This document shows positions 1 to 5,737 of a stretch of DNA of 5,819 bases, one piece after another. Both the position numbers and the translations under genes were made by a program. The notes beneath the pieces were generated by a model. That model was not told the origin of the DNA and did not search any database. It saw only the letters and a list, made by a program, of their open reading frames with translations. This DNA is from Muribaculaceae bacterium. Lineage in GTDB: Bacteria; Bacteroidota; Bacteroidia; Bacteroidales; Muribaculaceae. The stretch spans positions 1 to 5,819 of the forward strand of contig VSPN01000079.1 in the NCBI GenBank assembly GCA_009775355.1. The letters run 5' to 3'. Every line of letters starts with the position of its first letter. The stretch's first letter is position 1.

Positions 1-1
1 T

Positions 2-370
2 CGGGGGTTCATTGTAAAGTTACAAAATATCTACGACTTTGGCAAACAATTAGTTGGTGATTAGCTGAGTATCCCTAAATATCGTGTTTCGGATATTCGT
101 ACCACCGTGATTCTGTCGGAATATAAAGGTTGGGCAGACACGACCAAAGAGGAACGCATACAAGCCTGTTACCAGCATGCTTGCCTCAAATATTTGTCAA
201 ACGAGATGATGACCAACAAATCGTTTCGCGAGCGTATGGGCGTCGAAGAAAAGAACTATCCGATGGTTTCTATCGTGATTCGAGAAGCGGTAAAGAAAGG
301 GCTTATAAGAGTTGGCACGCCTGAAGGGACCAACCGCCGTGATGTAGCTTATATTCCCTCATGGGGATAG
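2..370 (+). pseudogene. C-terminal part of an AlbA_2/Schlafen-type ATP-binding regulator, interrupted by an in-frame TAG
   Basis: The frame runs from the left window edge to TAG at 368-370 and has one internal stop, TAG at 62-64. Upstream of it the frame reads ...LQNIYDFGKQLVGD; downstream it reads LSIPKYRVSDIRTTVIL... and continues into the ACYQHACLKYLS stretch and the end AYIPSWG. From memory of the family, these pieces fit the C-terminus of Bacteroidetes ATP-binding proteins with an N-terminal AlbA_2 (Schlafen AAA_4-like) domain. That C-terminus is a winged helix, here MTNKSFRERMGVEEKN followed by an amphipathic recognition-like helix. Such proteins are treated as putative DNA- or RNA-binding regulators; none has a firm role. 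Because both sides of the TAG fit one protein in one frame, I read it as a nonsense mutation. The GTG at 107 would be an artificial start. The N-terminal domain lies outside the window. Family assignment is fairly sure; pseudogene status is an inference. Confidence 0.65.
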
Positions 371-376
371 ACAAAT

Positions 377-496
377 TTCATGTAATTTCATGTAATTGAA
401 TCGGCTAAATTCGTAGTAAGCTGAATTTGGTTCTGATGAAATATGATTGATATTTAGGGTTTTACCTTTAATAAGTTCATGTAATGGTCATGTAAT
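377..496. repeat. Four copies of TCATGTAAT in two closely spaced pairs
   Basis: TTCATGTAAT stands at 377-386 and 387-396 as a perfect 10-bp tandem repeat. The same ten bases recur at 476-485, followed by a one-mismatch copy (GTCATGTAAT) at 487-496. Within each pair the copies are 10 or 11 bp apart, about one helical turn, and the pairs are about 80 bp apart. The repeats fill much of the 137-bp spacer between the AlbA_2-like remnant and the terminase remnant, which converge on it. Such spacing is typical of sites for a DNA-binding protein (repressor, recombination arm sites or iterons), but no cognate protein is identified here. The rest of the spacer is AT-rich with no gene that I can see. 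Confidence 0.7.
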
Positions 497-507
497 TAAG
501 TGCTGAA

Positions 508-814
508 TCAAAGTACACCTCCGATGTTTATGGCGAAGCTATCGCGATAGGGGAATTTTTCGCAACCGATGTAGAGGGTATCGAAAGCGTCGGTGCCGTC
601 GGTGTGGTGTTCGAGCAGGTCTTCTTCGCTCTCGGCAAGCTTTTCGCCGGATTTGTCTTTACGGTCATCGCGAAGCGCTTTCAAAGAAAGAAGCCGTTGC
701 GACCTCGGCTTACTCCGGCTGACCGGCGACAATCCAGTTAATGTTGGCGTTGTAGTACATGCCGATGCAGATGGGCGCGTCTACGTCCACGTTGCTGTCG
801 CAACGTGAACAGTT
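508..814 (-). pseudogene. Decayed phage large terminase subunit, nuclease-domain fragments in three frames
   Basis: Three pieces follow one another on the - strand, each in a different frame. First, 814-713 encodes NCSRCDSNVDVDAPICIGM, YYNANINWIVAGQPE, then TAA. Second, 707-690 encodes RGRNGF. Third, 660-511 encodes KDKSGEKLAESEEDLLEHHT and DGTDAFDTLYIGCEKFPY, then TGA. In order and wording they resemble the RuvC-like nuclease domain of Bacteroidetes phage or prophage terminases (my recollection of the family; no search run). There the first motif is usually a hydrophobic strand ending in D-Y/S-N-A and the last is DGTDAFD. Here the first acidic residue appears to be Tyr (GMYYNAN). The central part expected between GQPE and GRNGF is missing, and 29 bases separate GRNGF from KDKSGEK. 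The packaging ATPase half is absent. The gene cannot be functional as it stands. Confidence 0.6.
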
Positions 815-902
815 AAGAGGTGAAATCTTCGTAGAATGGTATGCCGAGAAGCTCAGCGATTCTTTGCAAGCATAGAGGCAAGCCGATGAGCGATGGGCTA
901 TA
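813..902 (-). pseudogene. C-terminal remnant of a Cro/C1-type (XRE) HTH regulator
   Basis: One - strand frame reads SPSLIGLPLC followed by LQRIAELLGIPFYEDFTS and TAA at 815-813. The second block is very close to the usual end of XRE-family repressors, where NPSL..LQRIAEALGVPFYELF forms the last helices behind the DNA-binding motif (family knowledge from memory). The frame is closed by a TGA at 905-903, and there is a longer spacer than usual between SPSL and LQRI. The helix-turn-helix itself is therefore not visible in frame; only a tail remains. It abuts the terminase remnant, whose recognisable part begins within two bases of this stop, as expected if a deletion joined two phage genes. A longer frame on the same strand (710-1000) covers this stretch but looks like a shadow of it. 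Confidence 0.42.
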
Positions 903-990
903 TCATTCAGTGTATCGCGATAAAAAGAGAACCCCGACATCACTGCCGAGGCCTCATTTCTTGCATGAATTACATTATACTTGCATTTGT

Positions 991-1317
991 CTATTGACAA
1001 ACTTTAAACGTCCTTTTCTTTCCGTTTGTACGGAGAGTTACTTTGGGATTCGAGAATTGGGTTATATGAGGAAAGACGAGGGTCACAGTAGCCACGCCAT
1101 TCTCAACCGTAGTTCTGACGGAGGTGGCTTTATATTCTTTCCCGTTCCAAGAAGGAATGAGTATCACATCGGAAACAGTATATTGGCTTCCGGCCTTATC
1201 ATCCGTAAAGATGACAGTCACTTTGTTGTCGTAGTTGTTGAATCCCTGACAGCGCGGCTTTGCATACGCAGTAACGCTCAACGCCAAGCCTAAGAGTAAT
1301 AATATCAGATATTTCAT
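991..1317 (-). CDS. Small secreted protein of unknown function with two terminal cysteines
   Basis: This encodes 108 residues. The N-terminus MKYLILLLLGLALSVTAYA is a clear Sec signal peptide, with likely cleavage by signal peptidase I after A19 (AYA/KP). The mature chain of about 89 residues alternates short polar and hydrophobic stretches (KVTVIFTDD, YTVSDVILIP, GVATVTLVF, PKVTLRTNG), suggesting a small all-beta domain. Its only cysteines are C23 and C107, four residues from the mature N-terminus and two from the C-terminus, so a disulfide could tie the two ends together. There is no lipobox, so it should be soluble in the periplasm or exported. The start lies 12 bp after the barrel gene stop, indicating the same transcript; no strong Shine-Dalgarno precedes it. 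I do not recognise the family. Being real is well supported by the signal peptide and operon position. Confidence 0.85.
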   Translation of the reverse strand: MKYLILLLLGLALSVTAYAKPRCQGFNNYDNKVTVIFTDDKAGSQYTVSDVILIPSWNGKEYKATSVRTTVENGVATVTLVFPHITQFSNPKVTLRTNGKKRTFKVCQ

Positions 1318-1329
1318 AGCAATGAAGTA

Positions 1330-3639
1330 TTAGAAACGTGATTTTTCGGAGTTACCTGCACCTGTTCCGCGATAGCGGTCACGGGTCGTGTTGAAACGAT
1401 ACTGAAGTGTCAGCATTACCGAGCGTCCGGGCGAGAAATTTTTCTGCTGTATCTGAACGGCATCGCTGCATAGATAGAAGTTGTTTTTTGCAGAGTCAAA
1501 AAGATCCTTGGCCTCGACTGTCACACTGAAAGCGTCGTTGAAGAAACCTTTGTAGACTTTTGCGTTAACGTACCACGGTGTATTTGTCAGGCGCGTATTG
1601 TTGTCCCAACCGCGAGTCATAAGTTGAGCATCGACGTTAAGCCATATGTCAAAGGGAAGATGGACTGCGTTCTGCCACTGGAACATGAAGATTGGTGTGT
1701 TCATATTCATCGGCTTGCCATTTACTGGCAAAGTGAGCCATTGCTTCATCATTCCGACATTCACTTTGGGTTGCCATACACCCACTTGGAAATTGCCACC
1801 TACGAAGGCTTGCAGATAGTGCCGATGATTGAGATTTGCGGTACGGATGATTGTGGCTTCGCCATCCTGCCCATAGGGTTCGGTGATATGATATACGCCA
1901 TCCTTGAAGTAAGTGTAAGAGAGCTGTGCGAAGAACCGGCGCCATTGTGCCATATATTCAACAGTCTGCAACTTCGTCGGTTTCAGATAGGGATTGCCGG
2001 TTTCATAAGTCAGACGGTTTATATAACTTACTGCCCCGTCAAGTTGACCATATCCGGGGCGTACAGTCTTGCCGGTATAGTTCAGTCCCATTCTGACATT
2101 GCCTACTTGCGTAGCGATATTGAGTGAGGGGAATAGGTTATTGTAGCTTTTGCTCTGTCCGTCCTGAAGTAGGCCCATCTCATAGTAATTGAACTTTACA
2201 TGTTCATAACGCAGTCCGACACCAATCATAAAGCGTCCGAATCGTTGTCCCAATTCTGCAAACACAGCCATATTGCTCTCGTCAACACGATTGTCGGCAT
2301 CAGGGGTTTCTGGTATATTGGCAAAAAAGAGATTAGTGGTTCGGGTATTGGTATATTCCTCACCAACCTCAATCTGACCCTTCCATAATGGATAAGTCAT
2401 GACCAGTTTTTCGGCGAACATACGGTTACGGTTCGTTGATGTAGTGTTTACCTCGCGATCATCGCCCATTTCGCTAAGTTCATTGTTAGATGACAACTCA
2501 CGACTCTTATACCATAAATAATCGGCATTAAAATCGATGTTGAGTTTGCCGATGACACCATTATAGTAGAGATTGGCATAGTGACGCGGAACAGCCGTAG
2601 ACCGGTTGCGGACATCTGAGTTATAGCGGTCGAGCAACGCGCCGTCCTGCCATATTTCGCTTGGGATTGAGCCGTCAGTATGGTGGCGGTTCCAACTGTT
2701 CTTGTAGTATGCTCCTATGCTGTGGCGGTCGTTGATCATATATGAAAAACCGAGTTTGCCGGTCATGTCATTATATGACTCCTTGCCGATGGTGCTGACG
2801 TACTGGCGATAATTTCCTTGGGATGTCGTGGTATTCATATCATTCTGACGGTCAAAACGTGTGTTCCCTCTCCACCAGCCGTAGTTGGCGAAAATTTCAA
2901 GTCCGCCTGTGCGGTATTTGAGATCGAGGGAATTCCCGGTGCGAAAATAGTGCTGGAATCCATTATCAGTACGTAATGTCCCGCTAAGGCCATCACCTTT
3001 TGGAGGTTTCGTCCGGATACGTATAACCGATTTCACATTCGCTGCATAAGCAGCTCCGGGGTTTGTGATGACCTCAACATTTTTGATGTCGCCGGAGCTG
3101 AGTTGAGAGAGTTCCTGAAGGTCATTGACTTTGCGGCCATTTATATAGATTTCCGGAGAACCCTTACCAAATACTTCAAGAGAACCGCCATTGTCAACTA
3201 CCATCGGCACACGCACAAGAACATCGTTGGCAGTTCCGGCTATGGCAAGCGAACTGCCCTCAACGTTAGTGACAAGTGCATTACCTTTCATTGTCGTAGA
3301 TGGACGTGTGGATTTCACCACCACTTCTCCGAGTTCTACAGCAGACTGAGTAAGTGTTATGGTGCCCATATTTCCGGAAGCCGGTACTTCGGCAGAATAG
3401 GTCTCATAGCCGACAAATGAAAATTTGGCGGTAAGATTCCCATTGACGTCGGCAGTTATTGAAAACCGACCGTCGGTATCGGTTACGGCTCCGGTCACAT
3501 AAGTTGAGTCGCGGTATATTACCACATTGACGAAGTCGAGGGGTGTCATGTTTTCACCCACAACTTTTCCTGTTATCTCCCGGCAAAAGGCGGGGACAGA
3601 TGCCATAATGGCGATGAGAAATAAAATAATCTGTTTCAT
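1330..3639 (-). CDS. Outer-membrane beta-barrel family protein (TonB-receptor-like, OMP_b-brl_3 type)
   Basis: This encodes 769 residues, a usual length for the family. Residues 1-19 are a signal peptide (hydrophobic IILFLIAIMASVPAF). Residues 21-105 form a carboxypeptidase-regulatory-like beta-sandwich (EITGKVVGEN, then TDTDGRFSI and FSFVGYET). VELGEVVVKSTRP at 101-113 links to a plug-like domain with YINGRKV at 165-171 and IKNVEVITNPGAAY at 185-198, the hallmarks of TonB-dependent-receptor plugs. From about 215 on the protein is rich in aromatic alternating strands, as expected for a barrel. It ends in TLQYRFNTTRDRYRGTGAGN plus a short charged tail typical of this Bacteroidetes family. It should sit in the outer membrane; the substrate is unknown. 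No SusD-like partner is adjacent, so a SusCD glycan transporter is not indicated. Its ATG overlaps the stop of the upstream small lipoprotein ORF as ATGA, suggesting translational coupling. Confidence 0.93.
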   Translation of the reverse strand: MKQIILFLIAIMASVPAFCREITGKVVGENMTPLDFVNVVIYRDSTYVTGAVTDTDGRFSITADVNGNLTAKFSFVGYETYSAEVPASGNMGTITLTQSAVELGEVVVKSTRPSTTMKGNALVTNVEGSSLAIAGTANDVLVRVPMVVDNGGSLEVFGKGSPEIYINGRKVNDLQELSQLSSGDIKNVEVITNPGAAYAANVKSVIRIRTKPPKGDGLSGTLRTDNGFQHYFRTGNSLDLKYRTGGLEIFANYGWWRGNTRFDRQNDMNTTTSQGNYRQYVSTIGKESYNDMTGKLGFSYMINDRHSIGAYYKNSWNRHHTDGSIPSEIWQDGALLDRYNSDVRNRSTAVPRHYANLYYNGVIGKLNIDFNADYLWYKSRELSSNNELSEMGDDREVNTTSTNRNRMFAEKLVMTYPLWKGQIEVGEEYTNTRTTNLFFANIPETPDADNRVDESNMAVFAELGQRFGRFMIGVGLRYEHVKFNYYEMGLLQDGQSKSYNNLFPSLNIATQVGNVRMGLNYTGKTVRPGYGQLDGAVSYINRLTYETGNPYLKPTKLQTVEYMAQWRRFFAQLSYTYFKDGVYHITEPYGQDGEATIIRTANLNHRHYLQAFVGGNFQVGVWQPKVNVGMMKQWLTLPVNGKPMNMNTPIFMFQWQNAVHLPFDIWLNVDAQLMTRGWDNNTRLTNTPWYVNAKVYKGFFNDAFSVTVEAKDLFDSAKNNFYLCSDAVQIQQKNFSPGRSVMLTLQYRFNTTRDRYRGTGAGNSEKSRF

Positions 3640-3755
3640 ATCATTGTCAATTTTTTATCTCTGAGGTCTCCTTTACCCGAGCCAAAAGAACATGATGTAA
3701 GGGAGAGTGAAGCCATCAATATTGCGATGGCGGGAATGGAGAATAACTGTTTCAT
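3636..3755 (-). CDS. Small lipoprotein ORF (39 residues) coupled to the barrel gene
   Basis: A short frame runs from ATG at 3755-3753 to TGA at 3638-3636. It encodes MKQLFSIPAIAILMASLSLTSC followed by SFGSGKGDLRDKKLTMI. The first 21 residues are a basic start plus hydrophobic stretch ending in a canonical lipobox, L-T-S-C at 19-22, so the mature product would be an 18-residue lipopeptide with a basic tail. Its TGA overlaps the barrel-gene start in the four bases ATGA (3639-3636), the classical arrangement for coupled translation. It is the first frame behind the best promoter candidate (3786-3818). MKQ and an IAI.MAS-like stretch also occur in the barrel signal peptide, so the two 5' ends may share an origin. 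Other readings are a leader ORF that tunes barrel translation, or a lipoprotein gene reduced to its signal sequence. I know of no named family. Confidence 0.6.
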   Translation of the reverse strand: MKQLFSIPAIAILMASLSLTSCSFGSGKGDLRDKKLTMI

Positions 3756-3785
3756 TTCACATCAGTTTTTAATGATTTTCTGATG

Positions 3786-3818
3786 CAAAATTACACCTAA
3801 AAGGGTTTTAACGCCAAA
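3786..3818 (-). promoter_or_regulatory. Candidate Bacteroidetes-type promoter of the lipoprotein-barrel operon
   Basis: On the - strand, TTTG (3818-3815) is followed after 21 bp by TAATTTTG (3793-3786). This matches the Bacteroidetes primary-sigma pattern TTTG around -33 and TAnnTTTG around -7. Transcription would start a few bases further on, near 3780, giving a leader of about 25-30 bases before the ATG at 3755. A second -7-like box, TATATTTG (3822-3815), with TTG at 3846-3844 and 21 bp between them, overlaps it and is the alternative. Not tested; such boxes occur by chance in AT-rich DNA. Confidence 0.45.
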
Positions 3819-3835
3819 TATAAAAGTTTTAATAC

Positions 3836-3875
3836 AAGAGATACAACCAACTGATAATCAGTGGTTGCATCTCTT
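3836..3875. terminator. Long imperfect inverted repeat between regulator and operon (terminator or operator)
   Basis: Arm AAGAGATACAACCAACTGAT (3836-3855) and the reverse complement of 3857-3875, AAGAGATGCAACCACTGAT, differ by one substitution and one extra base. The structure lies 70 bp behind the regulator stop and upstream of the barrel-operon promoter. As RNA on the - strand it would fold into a long hairpin followed by CTTGTATTAAAACTTTT, a poor U-tract. A second, perfect 6-bp stem AAGTCT/AGACTT with a 4-base loop sits beside it at 3878-3893. A terminator for the regulator transcript is the plainest reading. Because one arm contains the TTG of the alternative -33 box, an operator is also possible. 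Confidence 0.45.
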
Positions 3876-3944
3876 AAAAGTCTTAATAGACTTCTTTATA
3901 ATCTTAATACCCTCTTAAACCTTATTCTGATTTAGACCCCTGCA

Positions 3945-4736
3945 TTAACATTTTTTGTGGGATGGGGTCTGCAGATATCCTACAATATCGTCTTTCTCCG
4001 GCACCCCAAGTTTCTTCCTTATGGAGGTTTTACGGACATAAATTGTAGAAGTGGTGTGACCGGTTATTACACTGATTTCCTTTGTCGAGAAACCTGCCAC
4101 CATAAGCACTATTATCTGTTCCTCTTTCGGACTCAGGACATCGCCATATCTGCTGTGGAGCGTACTGTAGAATCCCGAATACAGATTGTCTATTATCTTA
4201 TAGACATTCTTCCAGTCGACGAGTTCCCCGTTGGTTTCGCCATCGATTGATGAGATTTTACGAAGCATTTCCCGGTTCTGATCGGTAGGAGTCTCTGCCA
4301 CCATCTTGATAATGCCGAGTTGTTTGAGCATTACGTTACGCAAAGCTGAAGAATCATTGATTTCAGATTTCTGAGTGGACGGAGCAGATTTATACTCATC
4401 TACCATTTTCTGCAACGCTTCTATTCGTTCCTCGTTTTCGCGCTCGCGCTGACGGCGCGTTATGATAATCCAGAATGCACCGGCAACAGCCAGTAATGCA
4501 ATAATGCCGATTATCAGGATTACCACCGTCTTATGCTCGCTTTCCGCTTTCAGTTCCAAAGCGCGGTTCTGCTGGTGCAATGCACCGCGTTCAGACTCCC
4601 ACTGCGAGGCTTTCATTCGATTGTAGCGTTCACTCTGCCGGTTATTCAATCCATTAATGTGCGTTAGCTTGATTCTGCCGGTCTGCTTGTAGTCTATGAT
4701 AGCATGGATTGCTGTAACTGCGGAAATAGACATCAT
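3945..4736 (-). CDS. Membrane-spanning coiled-coil protein with LuxR-type HTH, C-terminal half of a TPR sensor-regulator
   Basis: This encodes 263 residues as an open frame, but the true product is probably the continuation of the TPR lipoprotein upstream. Residues 29-66 are charged and helical, with coiled-coil character. Residues 70-93 (VVILIIGIIALLAVAGAFWIII) form one transmembrane helix followed by basic RRQRERE, which puts the rest in the cytoplasm. A second coiled coil covers about 95-117. Residues 201-255 (LSPKEEQIIVLMVAGFSTKE to the YVRKTSIRKKLGV helix) are a GerE/LuxR-type DNA-binding domain. Bacteroidetes carry many TPR-TM-LuxR proteins that regulate neighbouring envelope genes, so the barrel operon is the natural target. 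The ATG at 4736 lies inside the upstream gene, has no signal sequence behind it and is unlikely to be the native start; the frame joins that gene near 4710 if one base is removed. It ends at TAA 3947-3945. Confidence 0.8.
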   Translation of the reverse strand: MMSISAVTAIHAIIDYKQTGRIKLTHINGLNNRQSERYNRMKASQWESERGALHQQNRALELKAESEHKTVVILIIGIIALLAVAGAFWIIITRRQRERENEERIEALQKMVDEYKSAPSTQKSEINDSSALRNVMLKQLGIIKMVAETPTDQNREMLRKISSIDGETNGELVDWKNVYKIIDNLYSGFYSTLHSRYGDVLSPKEEQIIVLMVAGFSTKEISVITGHTTSTIYVRKTSIRKKLGVPEKDDIVGYLQTPSHKKC

Positions 4737-5613
4737 CTTCTCCCCTCAGTCTGGAGGCGAGGCTGTCAGCAATCGCAAGGTGTTGCGAAGCCCGTCCTGT
4801 GTCACCGGAATTCAAAGCATTAATAGCATATTGAAAGTGAAGGAGGTATGCCGCTCCATTGTCGGGTCCTGCCTTTCGGAAAATTTCATTAATAAGTGCA
4901 TCGCTCTCGGCATTTCTCCCTTGTTCGGTCAACAACTGTGCGCGTTCAATTTCAAACTGAAAATGCTTCTCTCCCCACTTATTCTTACGGGCGTAGTCTG
5001 CAAGTTCATTTAAAATATATAGAGCCGAATCCAGTTCACCGGCATATTCGTACCCCGTCAGAAGCATATATTTTGCTTCAACCTTTCTCAGGGAGTCTGT
5101 TTCAAGAGATTCAAGCCTCTTGGCAAGAGGCACAAGTTCACGGCCTTGATACTCGGCAGCCCCGAGCAATACACGGGTCCTCAATGTCTGAACCATGATT
5201 GAATCGGGAACGTTGGGCAAATCCGCAAGTGAATCAAGCATTGCCATTGCTCCGGGAGTATCGCCCACCCAAAACTTATACCAGGCTAATGCCATTCCGC
5301 TACGATTATCTTTCACCACATCTTTGCCACGATAATATTTATGAGCGTAGGAAACGAGGGAATCTCCAATCATGGAGCGGTTACAGCGCATGTGGCCATA
5401 AGCCATGAGATAATGATATTTAGCCCGTATGGAGTCAATTTTTAATTCCGAGGGGTCGATTGTCTCCAATATGGACAATGCACTGTCCGGTTTGCTTTGC
5501 ATCACCTTTTCGGCATTGTCTATATCCCTGTTATATCGGGAATTTGACTTCGAGCAAGAAGAAATAGCAAATGCAAGAATCGCAATTAATATGTATATAA
5601 ATTCTTTTATCAT
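4654..5613 (-). CDS. TPR-repeat lipoprotein, N-terminal sensor half of a split regulator
   Basis: This encodes 319 residues. MIKEFIYILIAILAFAISSC is a lipoprotein signal with lipobox I-S-S-C and acylated C20. It is followed by SKSN, without the acidic export signal seen on many surface lipoproteins, so a periplasm-facing location is likely. From about residue 30 to 295 the sequence is helical pairs with TPR-like alternation (KPDSALSILETIDPSELKID, GELDSALYILNELADYARKN). Such repeats bind peptides or proteins. In intact relatives the TPR part runs straight into a transmembrane helix, coiled coil and LuxR-type HTH. Here the last 17 residues (from P303) are probably frameshift product, since the other frame (AIHAIIDYKQTGR) continues the helix. 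With one base removed near 4710 the joined protein would have 555 residues. The start is chosen because the signal peptide begins exactly at this ATG. Confidence 0.82.
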   Translation of the reverse strand: MIKEFIYILIAILAFAISSCSKSNSRYNRDIDNAEKVMQSKPDSALSILETIDPSELKIDSIRAKYHYLMAYGHMRCNRSMIGDSLVSYAHKYYRGKDVVKDNRSGMALAWYKFWVGDTPGAMAMLDSLADLPNVPDSIMVQTLRTRVLLGAAEYQGRELVPLAKRLESLETDSLRKVEAKYMLLTGYEYAGELDSALYILNELADYARKNKWGEKHFQFEIERAQLLTEQGRNAESDALINEIFRKAGPDNGAAYLLHFQYAINALNSGDTGRASQHLAIADSLASRLRGEDDVYFRSYSNPCYHRLQADRQNQANAH

Positions 5614-5654
5614 ATAACTGCAATGACCGGCTGTCCGAAAAATGATGACAACAT
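5610..5654 (-). other. 14-codon upstream ORF overlapping the regulator start
   Basis: ATG at 5654-5652 opens MLSSFFGQPVIAVI and closes with TGA at 5612-5610, overlapping the regulator start as ATGA. It is preceded by AAAAGGA with 8 bases between AAGGA and the ATG, a good Shine-Dalgarno spacing, whereas the regulator ATG itself has none. It could be a translated leader coupled to the regulator. It is short enough to be chance, and Bacteroidetes rely little on Shine-Dalgarno pairing. Confidence 0.25.
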
Positions 5655-5737
5655 AGAAAGCGTCCTTTTGTTTATTTGGCTTATCTTGTGTTTGATATTA
5701 TAACGTAAAGGTATGACAAATATTTTACTTACAAATA

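Noticed and set aside
377..496. CRISPR array
   Set aside because: The repeats are only 9-10 bp, tandem or 80 bp apart, without uniform spacers and without cas genes.
593..808. A 71-codon + strand frame
   Set aside because: It is antisense to the terminase remnant, and its serine/arginine-rich start is the complement of the acidic KLAESEEDLLEHH stretch.
710..1000. One 96-residue - strand protein starting at 1000 (TTG)
   Set aside because: Only its last third is terminase-like. The first two thirds overlap a better reading in another frame (XRE tail), so a single intact gene is not supported.
841..1293. A 150-codon open frame on the + strand
   Set aside because: It lies opposite the small secreted protein gene and the XRE remnant, which have a signal peptide and family-like sequence; the + strand translation shows no domain or signal.
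1624..2127. A 167-codon + strand frame within the barrel gene, and a 98-codon - strand frame at 1649-1945
   Set aside because: Both are shadows of the 769-residue outer-membrane protein, which has continuous family features across this stretch.
1330..3639. SusC-type glycan receptor of a SusCD locus
   Set aside because: The gene lacks the length and C-terminus of SusC proteins and has no SusD lipoprotein beside it; it fits the OMP_b-brl_3 type better.
3945..4736. Independent LuxR-type regulator gene starting at 4736
   Set aside because: The ATG lies inside the TPR coding frame and the first residues look like the continuation of the TPR helix; a frameshift in one gene explains it better, although separate translation is not excluded.
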